From a virus: a stretch of 37,204 bases of DNA. The notes beneath the pieces were generated by a model that worked only from the letters and a program-made list of their open reading frames with translations, was not told the origin of the DNA and made no database searches. The DNA is taken from the IMG/VR virus record IMGVR_UViG_3300025585_000100, positions 1 to 37,204 of that record. One strand, written 5' to 3'. Position numbers and translations under genes: made by a program. Numbering within the stretch: position 1 is the stretch's first letter; every line of letters starts with the position of its first letter. Shown one piece after another: positions 15,522 to 23,146 of the stretch.

Positions 15522-16670
15522 ATGAGCGGATACGGATTTACCGAGGATAGTGCCAGGAGGATCGTGAACGCGGTCCGCAAAGTCGAGGGAGACACCACGC
15601 CACCGGTCGCCGTGGGTCCCCGCTTTACCGGCTCCCAGATGAGCGTCGTGAAGGTGACCTCGGTTTCAACACCTCTCTCGCTTGGAATACGCTTAGATTA
15701 CAACGCCAAAGATGGGGTTCTTGAGGTTCAAAACACGGTAAAGATCAAGGAGGTCAACGGGCAAAATCTCAAGGTTAATAATTATTATGTCGGGTTTTTC
15801 TCGGGATACACCTCCGGTGGAGACCCGGTTTTTCTGGTGAGTGTTTCCGGTTCTTCATCATCGGGTTCATCATCCGGTTCGTCCTCTGGGTCAGGATCTT
15901 CCGGGGAATGCTTTGATGTTATCCAGAGCATTGACTGTAGCGATGGCGAAATTCATGTCACTTATGCCACTATTTGCCCGGATTCTGGAACAGCGATCAT
16001 CGTGGGACAGCAGACAGGAAACTACTCAATCAACACCCGTTATTCATTGACCGGGGGCGGGTCATTGTCGTCTGGGGTTACTCTTAATCTGATTGGCGAT
16101 GTGGCCAGTCCGGGCTCTAATATGTTTTACGGAACTAATGCCAATGGGGTGCGTGGTTGGTACCCATTTTCAAACATTTGCACCGTTTGCGGCAGTACAC
16201 CAACGCCTACACCTACGCCTACACCAACACCAACGCCTACACCAACGCCTACACCAACACCGACTCCTACGCCAACGCCAACGCCAACGCCAACACCAAC
16301 ACCAACGCCTACAACTGGATTTAGTGTAACAGGGCAGACGACTAATAACGCCGGACTGGTTGGATCTGGCTTGTCTCAGGCGGATATGGCCCAAGGTACT
16401 GTGACCAGCGTGGGCGACTATGAAACAATCACTATCACAGTAATGACTGCTGGAACACTAAACTATGCCTACAACGTTGGCACCGACATAAATAACAATG
16501 CCGCTGGGTCGATTGAGGTGGACGGCGTTTCGCTAGGTACCAGTATGGGCAATGATAGTGGAATTTCTGGGACCATGGCGGTAACCGTGGGACAGGTCAT
16601 CACCTGCAACGTTGAATCGTTTCCTGGCCCAACGTCCGCCACATTAAATTTTTATCTTTACATTACCTAG
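15522..16670 (+). CDS. Tail fibre-like protein with Ser/Gly and Thr-Pro linkers
   Basis: A 382-residue protein starting at the ATG at 15522 behind TAGGAG; an in-frame TTG 42 bases upstream lies inside the previous gene and is less likely. The N-terminus (GFTEDSARRIVNAVRKVEG) is helical and probably docks to the tail. Then come a Ser/Gly linker (about 15844-15906), a beta domain, a pure Thr-Pro linker of 19 TP pairs (residues 226-263) and a C-terminal beta domain (GFSVTGQTTNNAGL...). The plan of short domains on flexible stalks suggests a receptor-binding or accessory fibre. The Ser and Thr stretches are plausible O-glycosylation targets for the transferase at 18158. Confidence 0.72.
   Translation: MSGYGFTEDSARRIVNAVRKVEGDTTPPVAVGPRFTGSQMSVVKVTSVSTPLSLGIRLDYNAKDGVLEVQNTVKIKEVNGQNLKVNNYYVGFFSGYTSGGDPVFLVSVSGSSSSGSSSGSSSGSGSSGECFDVIQSIDCSDGEIHVTYATICPDSGTAIIVGQQTGNYSINTRYSLTGGGSLSSGVTLNLIGDVASPGSNMFYGTNANGVRGWYPFSNICTVCGSTPTPTPTPTPTPTPTPTPTPTPTPTPTPTPTPTPTPTPTTGFSVTGQTTNNAGLVGSGLSQADMAQGTVTSVGDYETITITVMTAGTLNYAYNVGTDINNNAAGSIEVDGVSLGTSMGNDSGISGTMAVTVGQVITCNVESFPGPTSATLNFYLYIT
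16197..16310 (+). repeat. Thr-Pro coding hexanucleotide repeat
   Basis: This run of about 19 ACN-CCN units (consensus ACACCA/ACGCCT) encodes a TP linker. Such short tandem repeats can change length by slippage in multiples of 6 bases without shifting the frame. Confidence 0.9.
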
Positions 16671-16680
16671 GAAACAAAAT

Positions 16681-17847
16681 TTGACGCTGGATTTGACAAA
16701 AAATTCATCAACCGCTTTGGTGCCATGCGCCCCGTGCTGTCACAAAACAAAAGAAATTTATGATGGTATTGCGGCGGTCATCACCCCCAGTTATCAGGAT
16801 GGGATTACATATCCATTTGTAGCACCTGGGTATAATTCCCGAGGTGTGACATACTCCAACAATCTATTTACATACTATTCTACCTGGGGATATGATTCCT
16901 ACCCCCTAGCATTGGTTTTAATTCAAACAGAAGGCAACATAAGGACTTACCAAAATGAATGTAACCTAAAAATCCCTTTAGATAATGCAAATGTTTTAAT
17001 AAGTCCTTTTTTTGGGCTTGAAGACTTGTATAACTATACAACCGCTCGTTATTTTTTAAAATTAGTTGTTGTTGAAAACATATCGCTTGACGTGTTTTTT
17101 TCTGTAGATGGCACGACATGGACAAAACAACAAGAAACTTTTTACGGCGAATATTTATCTTTTGAAGTTACAAGCGCACTTCAAACAAATTGGTTTTCTG
17201 ATCCTATAGAATTAAGTTCCCCGATAAAAATGAGGATTACAATCAACACGGGTAACTACTACAAATACCCTAGTGATGCACATTACAAATTTTCCGAATC
17301 TGGTAAATCATGCTACGACGGAAATTACCGCAGAAATATTCAGATAGTCGAAATTGAACCTGGGATATACGGGCCTGCAAACGGAGAAAATGTTGTTTGT
17401 CTAAATGAGAAATTTAAAAAATGGTTTTATCAAGATGAATTTTATGGAAAATTTGGTGTTAAATCCGCCATAGCGTTAAGCTTTTTTGACATTATTGCTG
17501 GCCGAGCTTATTATAATTCAACACTTGGAGATTGGAACACAGACACCGGGCCTATAATTTATCCAGCATTTGATTGGATCGGAAATGATGGTAGCAATTT
17601 TGTTAATAATTTAAACAGTTTTCAAGGTTTTATTGACGAAGGCAATGGCGTTTTGCTGAGAGCGGATACTGCGTTCATTGACTATCGTAAACCTGTCTAT
17701 TTTGTTTCAAAACCGTTTTATCTGGAAGCAACAGTCAATGTTTGGGGCGACTATAGGTATACTTTCAACAATAGTCTTAATCCGGGGTTGTCTGTATACG
17801 AAGCATTAAAACTTTTATGGTCGGCTAAAATGGTAATCACCGAATGA
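16681..17847 (+). CDS. AT-rich unknown protein in the tail-fibre region
   Basis: A 388-residue protein starting at TTG 16681, with TAGGAAA just upstream. It begins with CAPCC and is rich in aromatic residues and Asn, with many strand-like segments (YYNSTLGDWNTDTGPIIYPAFDW), like surface or fibre proteins. I recognise no family. DNA from about 16840 to 17830 is much more AT-rich and uses different codons from the genes on both sides, which points to recent transfer. It overlaps the Cys-rich gene downstream by 4 bases. A host-recognition role is an inference from position. Confidence 0.65.
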   Translation: MTLDLTKNSSTALVPCAPCCHKTKEIYDGIAAVITPSYQDGITYPFVAPGYNSRGVTYSNNLFTYYSTWGYDSYPLALVLIQTEGNIRTYQNECNLKIPLDNANVLISPFFGLEDLYNYTTARYFLKLVVVENISLDVFFSVDGTTWTKQQETFYGEYLSFEVTSALQTNWFSDPIELSSPIKMRITINTGNYYKYPSDAHYKFSESGKSCYDGNYRRNIQIVEIEPGIYGPANGENVVCLNEKFKKWFYQDEFYGKFGVKSAIALSFFDIIAGRAYYNSTLGDWNTDTGPIIYPAFDWIGNDGSNFVNNLNSFQGFIDEGNGVLLRADTAFIDYRKPVYFVSKPFYLEATVNVWGDYRYTFNNSLNPGLSVYEALKLLWSAKMVITE

Positions 17848-18161
17848 AACGCCCCTGTGATTGCAACCGTGTGACATCACCCGACTGGTCACCCGACCAA
17901 TGCCGCCTATGCTGGTTGGCGACCTATGACCCCAGATATCAAAAGCTTTTTGGGACGATCAAAAACACCGGGATCAAGTCGGTCAAAATAATTCGCCGGG
18001 ATAACTGCCTGCATCTTGGAAAAGTGCTTGACCGGGGTTCGTGCAATTGCCCATCGAAATGGATACGCCAGTGCGAAAAGCATGAGACATGCCGAATTGG
18101 CCCGAGTCCGGACGCTGTCCGGTCCTGCACCGTGTGCCCTGAGTACGAGGTTGACGCATGA
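17844..18161 (+). CDS. Cys-rich small protein paired with a glycosyltransferase
   Basis: A 105-residue protein with four Cys clusters: CDC near the start, QCRLC, CNCPSKWIRQCEKHETC and a final CTVCPEY. The 'CLHLGKV...RGSCNCP' arrangement is familiar to me from Planctomycetota proteins encoded beside glycosyltransferases, but I cannot name the family. It probably binds zinc or forms a disulphide-rich fold. Start and stop overlap both neighbours by 4 bases, so it is translated with the transferase. Confidence 0.72.
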   Translation: MKRPCDCNRVTSPDWSPDQCRLCWLATYDPRYQKLFGTIKNTGIKSVKIIRRDNCLHLGKVLDRGSCNCPSKWIRQCEKHETCRIGPSPDAVRSCTVCPEYEVDA

Positions 18162-18889
18162 AAGCAGGAGTCATCATCGGGTGCTACAATTACCCGCGCC
18201 TCATCGAGACCCAGATCAAACTGATCCGGGAATGCAACGGACCAAAGACCCCGATCCTAATATCGGACGATTGCTCCCCAGGTTCCGGGGATATTCCCGA
18301 CCCGGATTCCAGTTTCTCGACCCTGCTCCAGATCGCCCAGGAAAATGATGTTGCGCTCTGGTGCTCACCCGACCGGCTCGGTCATGTGGGAGGCGATCTC
18401 GCATGCTATTACCTAGGCATCCAGTGGGCGAAGATGATAGGGGTTGATGTTGTCTGCAAACTATCGCAAAGATTGCTCATTGATATTCCATGCTGGCTTG
18501 ACGAAAGCGCCGAGAAGCTCTTGGCGAGTGAGTTTGCCACTGGGTGCCAATCGTGTTTTGAGGGACCGCACAGGCTACCGCTACGCACCGAGGCGATCTT
18601 GTTTGATGTCCAGAAATGGCACCGTCAGGATGTGCTCCTGCACATGCGACCGCGACCAACGCAGCGCCAAGCTGCCGAATCGATCGTGATGCAAGCGCTG
18701 CAGATGATCGAGCTGGATTTCTGGAGGTGGGATCTGTTCCAGGAGCGGCGCACTGTGCGAGATCCGGGAATCATCTGGCATTGCTCGGCGTCCCTGGATG
18801 AATACCAGACAATCGCAGATCGCTACGGCATCACGCTGGATGAGTCTTTCACGGTCTCGGGGTGGGGACATACAAGGAACTACGCATAA
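18158..18889 (+). CDS. GT-A-like glycosyltransferase
   Basis: A 243-residue protein. Its N-terminus reads as a family 2-type nucleotide-sugar fold: 'AGVIIGCYNYPRLIETQIKLI', then 'ILISDDCSPGS', where the acidic pair may coordinate the metal-bound sugar nucleotide. 'VVCKLSQRLLIDIPCW' near residue 97 resembles a Planctomycetota group I recall. The full-length fold lacks a clear DXD beyond SDD, so substrate and activity are uncertain. Encoded in the tail region beside a Ser/Gly/Thr-Pro-rich tail protein, it may glycosylate the virion or alter the host surface. Confidence 0.72.
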   Translation: MKAGVIIGCYNYPRLIETQIKLIRECNGPKTPILISDDCSPGSGDIPDPDSSFSTLLQIAQENDVALWCSPDRLGHVGGDLACYYLGIQWAKMIGVDVVCKLSQRLLIDIPCWLDESAEKLLASEFATGCQSCFEGPHRLPLRTEAILFDVQKWHRQDVLLHMRPRPTQRQAAESIVMQALQMIELDFWRWDLFQERRTVRDPGIIWHCSASLDEYQTIADRYGITLDESFTVSGWGHTRNYA

Positions 18890-18899
18890 CCCGAGCAAT

Positions 18900-18927
18900 T
18901 TGCGCACGAAACATACGAGATTAGAAT
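18900..18927 (+). promoter_or_regulatory. Candidate promoter for the fibre genes
   Basis: TTGCGC (18900-18905) lies 16 bases before TAGAAT (18922-18927) in the 66-base gap ahead of the next gene, one of the few gaps in the late region. The -10 is good and the -35 moderate. Confidence 0.35.
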
Positions 18928-18955
18928 ATTTATTATCGTTTTTTTAGGGGGTCTA

Positions 18956-19303
18956 ATGGCAGCATTTCACCATCTAGTCATAGATCAGGGCGCGACTTTG
19001 CGAGAGTCATTCACTTACAAGGACTCCGACAACACCGTCGTTGACCTCACCGGATACACCGCGCGCTGCCAGGTCAGATCAAAGTACAGCTCCGCCACCA
19101 CAGTCCTCAATCTCACCAGTCAGGCTGGCACCCTCACGATCACCGCAAACACCGGGACCATCGCCTTCAATGTTTCCGCGTCGACAACCGCAGCACTCAC
19201 TCCCGGGAACTATGTCTGGGACCTGGAGCTGGTGGACGCTGGAGGAATTGTGACTCGTCTGGTCGGTGGAACATGTACCGTAACCCCGGAGGTGACCCGA
19301 TGA
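18956..19303 (+). CDS. Virion beta-domain protein (baseplate/tail-tip type)
   Basis: A 115-residue protein with 'LVIDQGATLRESFTYKDSDNTVVDLTGYTARCQVRSKYSS', a pattern common in phage baseplate-upper and tail-tip proteins. The rest forms repeated beta strands ending 'VGGTCTVTPEVTR'. It probably anchors the following fibres to the tail tip. The ATG follows AGGGGG, and the stop overlaps the next gene's start (ATGA). Confidence 0.75.
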   Translation: MAAFHHLVIDQGATLRESFTYKDSDNTVVDLTGYTARCQVRSKYSSATTVLNLTSQAGTLTITANTGTIAFNVSASTTAALTPGNYVWDLELVDAGGIVTRLVGGTCTVTPEVTR

Positions 19304-19572
19304 ATGAGGACTTCATCATCGTTCATGAGGCGCCTGCACCGATCGAGATCATCTCAAGGGTCGGGACGCTCACGGTCTCGGCACCCGGACCAGTCGGTCC
19401 CAGGGGATTCACCGGGGCAACAGGACCGCAGGGTCCCTCGGGCGTTGCCGGTGGCCTTGATTCTGTGGACGATGTGCTCCTGGTAAATCTTCAGGACGGG
19501 CAGCTCCTGCGCTACAGCGCATTGCTTGCGCAATGGACAAACTCAAACACCGTGGACGGTGGCAACTTCTAA
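19300..19572 (+). CDS. Short collagen-like fibre protein
   Basis: A 90-residue protein. The ATG at 19300 has GGAGGTG upstream; an ATG 27 bases earlier would extend it into the previous gene. Residues 30-54 are collagen-like Gly-X-Y triplets (GPVGPRGFTGATGPQG...), expected to form a trimeric stalk. The C-terminus 'LVNLQDGQLLRYSALLAQW...NTVDGGNF' is a typical short fibre tip. It lies at the head of the fibre cluster. Confidence 0.8.
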   Translation: MNEDFIIVHEAPAPIEIISRVGTLTVSAPGPVGPRGFTGATGPQGPSGVAGGLDSVDDVLLVNLQDGQLLRYSALLAQWTNSNTVDGGNF

Positions 19573-19590
19573 CTTGAAAGGTCTTAGATC

Positions 19591-20868
19591 ATGGCTAACA
19601 CGATTCGTATCAAACGCAGATCCGCAGCGGGAAGCGCCGGGGCTCCCAGTCAACTTGCACCCTCAGAAATTGCGTTTAACGAGGCAGATAACACGCTTTA
19701 TTACGGATTTGGTGATGCGGGTGGCGGAGTGTCATCCAGCATTGTCGCCATCGCCGGGTCGGGTGCATTCGCTTCTCTCAGCGGGAATCTGACTTTCAGC
19801 GGCACCGTTTCTTTCACGAACACATCAGTAACTTTTGCCAATGGATTCACGCTTCCTGTTAATCGTGGAGGCACCGGAGCGAGCAGCGCTGGCGATGCCA
19901 GAACCAACCTCGGCCTCGGCACCATGTCCACGGAAACAGCCACAGACTATTTAAGCAAAGCTGGAAATTTATCGGGTCTCGCAAGCACCAGCACCGCACG
20001 CACAAACCTCGGTCTTGGGACGATGTCCACGGAAACAGCGAGCGATTATCTAGCGAAAGCGGACAACCTTTCCGGGCTGGCCAGCGCTAGCACCGCACGC
20101 ACCAATCTGGGACTGGGCAGCATCAGCACCCAGGACGCAAGCAATGTGACGATCACCGGCGGCTCAATAACTGGCATCACGGATCTCGCCATCGCCGATG
20201 GCGGCACCGGGGCGAGCACTGCTTCCGGGGCTCTCGTCAATCTGCTCCCAAGCTACACCTCAAACGGATCAAAAATCCTAGCGCTCAACAGCGGCGCAAC
20301 CGACGTGGAATGGATCACACTTCCCGCTACCGGTGTGACCTCCGTCGCATTGAGCGCACCTAACATCTTTAGTGTATCGGGTTCTCCGGTGACCTCGACC
20401 GGGACCTTGGCGCTCAGCCTTGCGACACAAACGGCGAATTATGTGTGGGCAGGCCCGACCTCTGGTGGTTCTGCCACTCCAGCTTTCCGGGCCCTTGTCG
20501 CTGGTGATATTCCCGCGCTCTCTTATCTCTCGACCTCGGGCGGCACCGTGTCCGGGAATGTCACCGTCACAGGCGACCTGACCGTGCAGGGAACCACGAC
20601 CACCATCGATTCGACGACGGTCAATGTCGCAGACAAAAACATCGTGCTCGGAAATGTCACGACCCCGACCGATAGCACGGCGGACGGTGGCGGGCTCACC
20701 TTGAAGGGCGCAACCGACAAAACTCTTAATTGGGTTGACGCCACCGACTCATGGACAAGCTCCGAGCACCTCGACCTCGCCTCGGGCAAAGTGCTCAAGA
20801 TTAACGGCACCACCGTGTTGTCAGCAACCGCTCTTGATGGCGTGGCGATTGACGGAGGCACTTTCTAG
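19591..20868 (+). CDS. Tail fibre protein
   Basis: A 425-residue fibre. It begins MANTIRIKRR, the same N-terminal type as the next gene (MANTIKPKR), probably the attachment tag to the tail. Residues 90-190 contain three copies of a stalk motif 'NLSGLAS.STARTNLGLGTMST', common in trimeric phage fibres, and a 'GGTGAS' linker. The C-terminus is rich in Thr, Gly and Ser. It is co-transcribed with its neighbours by 18- and 2-base gaps. Confidence 0.88.
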   Translation: MANTIRIKRRSAAGSAGAPSQLAPSEIAFNEADNTLYYGFGDAGGGVSSSIVAIAGSGAFASLSGNLTFSGTVSFTNTSVTFANGFTLPVNRGGTGASSAGDARTNLGLGTMSTETATDYLSKAGNLSGLASTSTARTNLGLGTMSTETASDYLAKADNLSGLASASTARTNLGLGSISTQDASNVTITGGSITGITDLAIADGGTGASTASGALVNLLPSYTSNGSKILALNSGATDVEWITLPATGVTSVALSAPNIFSVSGSPVTSTGTLALSLATQTANYVWAGPTSGGSATPAFRALVAGDIPALSYLSTSGGTVSGNVTVTGDLTVQGTTTTIDSTTVNVADKNIVLGNVTTPTDSTADGGGLTLKGATDKTLNWVDATDSWTSSEHLDLASGKVLKINGTTVLSATALDGVAIDGGTF

Positions 20869-20870
20869 GA

Positions 20871-21761
20871 ATGGCGAACACGATAAAGCCCAAGCGCAGT
20901 TATACTCTTAGCAGCGTCCCCAGCGGACTCGCCGCCGGAGAGCTTGCGGTAAACGCTAGCGCAACCCCAAAGGTGTGGATCGGAAACTCCGCCGGCACCG
21001 GGAATGTTCTCATTGCCTCGCTTTCGCTTTCCGATATGGCAGGAAGCACAACCAACATCACCGAAGGCACGAATTTATATTACACCGATGCGCGAGCAAG
21101 AGCGGCGGTTTCTGCAGGAACCGGAATCACTTATTCATCCTCGACAGGCGTGATTACAGCGGACGCCGCCAGCGCAAACACCGCAAGCAAACTGGTGATT
21201 CGTGATGCCTCCGGGAATTTTTCGGCAGGAACGATAACCGCAACCCTGACAGGAACAGCATCCACAGCAACTAATCTTGCTGCTGGTTCTGGTGGCACGA
21301 TTCCTTACCAGTCTGCTGCTGGCACGACTGCAATGCTGTCTAACGGAACAGCTAACACAATCCTCCAGGCAAATGGTGGCACCTCTGCTCCATCATGGGT
21401 TTCCACAGTTTCCGGTTTGACGATCACAGGACTAAAAGAAACCAAAACCGCTCCAGCAATTTCCAGCGGAACATTAACTTTAAACTGTTCCCTTGGGAAT
21501 GTTTTTGCCGTTTCGCTCAATGCAAATATCACCACCTTGAGTTTCACCAATGTGCCAGCAACCGGAACAGCATTTGGCTTGACTCTAATGCTCACGGCAG
21601 ATGGCACAGCTCGCACGATTACCTGGGGAAGTGCTGTTAAATGGTCTGGTGGAACCGCACCAACTTTAACTAGCACGAATGCCAAGGTAGATGTGTTTGT
21701 TCTGGTTACGCATGATGGTGGCACGACTTGGTATGCCATGATTGGAGGCCAGAATTTCTAA
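20871..21761 (+). CDS. Tail fibre protein
   Basis: A 296-residue fibre sharing its first residues with the preceding gene. It carries 'TEGTNLYYTDARARAAVSAGTGITY', a stalk motif widespread in T4-like and cyanophage fibres. The C-terminus forms a beta-rich tip ('TLTLNCSLGNVFAVSLNANITTLSF', 'WSGGTAPTLTS', 'GTTWYAMIGGQNF'). Codon use becomes AT-richer toward the end. Its stop overlaps the start of the propeller gene, so the two are coupled. Confidence 0.87.
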   Translation: MANTIKPKRSYTLSSVPSGLAAGELAVNASATPKVWIGNSAGTGNVLIASLSLSDMAGSTTNITEGTNLYYTDARARAAVSAGTGITYSSSTGVITADAASANTASKLVIRDASGNFSAGTITATLTGTASTATNLAAGSGGTIPYQSAAGTTAMLSNGTANTILQANGGTSAPSWVSTVSGLTITGLKETKTAPAISSGTLTLNCSLGNVFAVSLNANITTLSFTNVPATGTAFGLTLMLTADGTARTITWGSAVKWSGGTAPTLTSTNAKVDVFVLVTHDGGTTWYAMIGGQNF

Positions 21762-22771
21762 TGCCAATTGCACGATCATTAATGGGTTTGACACGGCAAA
21801 GAGTGTTTACAGGTGCGTTGAGTGGAACTAGCACGATTGCTACTGGAACTAATCCAAGAATAATATGCATTTCAGCAGATGGAACCAATGTTTATGTTGT
21901 TAATTATGATTCTAATACAGTCTCAATATTTTCAAGAAACACATCTACTGGAGCATTAAGTGGAACCAGCACGATTGCTACTGGACTACTTCCTAACGGA
22001 ATATGCATTTCAGCAGATGGAACCAGTGTTTACGCTGTAAATTATTTCTCAAGAACAGTCTCAACATTTTCAAGAAACACATCTACTGGAGCATTAAGTG
22101 GAACCAGCACGATTGCTACTGGATCAAGTCCACACGGCATTTGCATTTCAGCAGATGGCACAAGTGTCTATGCTGCAAACAACAGCAGCAACACAGTCTC
22201 AATTTTTACACGCAACACAAGTACAGGTGCCTTGAGCGGAACCAGCACAATTGCTACTGGATCAGGTCCATACGGCATTTGCATTTCAGCGGACGGAACC
22301 AATGTTTACGCAACTAATTATAACTCAAATACAGTCTCAATTTTCACACGCAACACAAGCACTGGAGCTTTATCAGGAACTAGTACAATTGCTACTGGAT
22401 CACGTCCTATCGGCATTTGCATTTCAGCGGACGGAACCAATGTTTACGCAACTAATAATAACTCAAATACAGTCTCAATATTTTCAAGAAACACATCTAC
22501 TGGAGCATTAAGTGGAACCAGCACGATTGCTACTGGATCAAGTCCACACGGCATTTGCATTTCAGCAGATGGCACAAGTGTCTATGCTGCAAACAACAGC
22601 AGCAACACAGTCTCAATTTTTACACGCAACACAAGTACAGGTGCCTTGAGCGGAACCAGCACAATTGCTACTGGTACAACCCCTTGGAGTATTTGTATTT
22701 CAGCAGACGGAATTAGTGTTTACGCAACTAATTCTAACTCAAACACAGTCTCAATCTTCACACGCTCCTAG
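21761..22771 (+). CDS. Seven-repeat beta-propeller receptor-binding candidate
   Basis: A 336-residue protein starting at the ATG overlapping the previous stop. After 17 residues come seven tandem copies of a 46-residue YVTN-like repeat. Its consensus reads GALSGTSTIATG..P.GICIS, then ADGT.VYA.N..SNTVSIF, then TRNTST. Six copies are full and the seventh is shortened to 43. Seven such repeats would close a seven-blade propeller. This family usually binds surface ligands or has lactonase-like folds; no catalytic residues are evident. At the end of the fibre cluster it probably contacts the host surface. Copies 3 and 6 are identical at DNA level. Confidence 0.85.
   Translation: MPIARSLMGLTRQRVFTGALSGTSTIATGTNPRIICISADGTNVYVVNYDSNTVSIFSRNTSTGALSGTSTIATGLLPNGICISADGTSVYAVNYFSRTVSTFSRNTSTGALSGTSTIATGSSPHGICISADGTSVYAANNSSNTVSIFTRNTSTGALSGTSTIATGSGPYGICISADGTNVYATNYNSNTVSIFTRNTSTGALSGTSTIATGSRPIGICISADGTNVYATNNNSNTVSIFSRNTSTGALSGTSTIATGSSPHGICISADGTSVYAANNSSNTVSIFTRNTSTGALSGTSTIATGTTPWSICISADGISVYATNSNSNTVSIFTRS
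21812..22768 (+). repeat. 138-bp tandem repeat array within the propeller gene
   Basis: Seven 138-bp units encode the propeller blades. Bases 22066-22260 and 22480-22674 are identical over 195 bp, exactly three units (414 bp) apart, showing recent copying between repeats. Confidence 0.95.
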
Positions 22772-22779
22772 GTGACATC

Positions 22780-23142
22780 ATGCAAAATTACGCAATCATT
22801 GAAAACAACAGCATCACAAAATTCCCTGCCGATCCAGTGCGTGAAAATCCTAACACATCATTTGCTCCCGGCTGGCAGGGTGGAACAGTGAACGGCATCA
22901 CCTATGTTTTGGTTGAGATCGATAACGCACCTGAGATTGATCCTCTGACTCAGGACGCAACACCACAGCAACCGCAGAAGGTGAACGGCAAATGGGTGCA
23001 AAAATATTCGGTTGTCACTGTTTCAGCACCAGAACAGCAGAGAAGGCGAGCGGATAAGGCGAAACGAGATCAGGAACAAGCGGATTCTTTTTTGACTCCT
23101 GATGAGATCCGGGCGGTTAGGAAACTTTTGAAGCAAGGATGA
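22780..23142 (+). CDS. Tail accessory/fibre assembly-like protein
   Basis: A 120-residue protein. The N-terminus 'MQNYAIIENNSITKFP' is like phage proteins that follow fibre genes and help fibre assembly. The C-terminus is highly charged and helical (EQQRRRADKAKRDQEQADSF) and ends 'TPDEIRAVRKLLKQG'. No enzymatic motif is visible. It follows the propeller gene by 8 bases and ends 4 bases before the lysis-region gene. Confidence 0.65.
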   Translation: MQNYAIIENNSITKFPADPVRENPNTSFAPGWQGGTVNGITYVLVEIDNAPEIDPLTQDATPQQPQKVNGKWVQKYSVVTVSAPEQQRRRADKAKRDQEQADSFLTPDEIRAVRKLLKQG

Positions 23143-23146
23143 CACC

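Noticed and set aside
21812-22768. Possible CRISPR array from regular repeats
   Set aside because: Repeats are 138 bp, contiguous without spacers, in frame and encode propeller blades.
19591-22771. Diversity-generating retroelement linked to the fibre genes
   Set aside because: No reverse transcriptase or template/variable repeat pair is present; the repeats are blade repeats.
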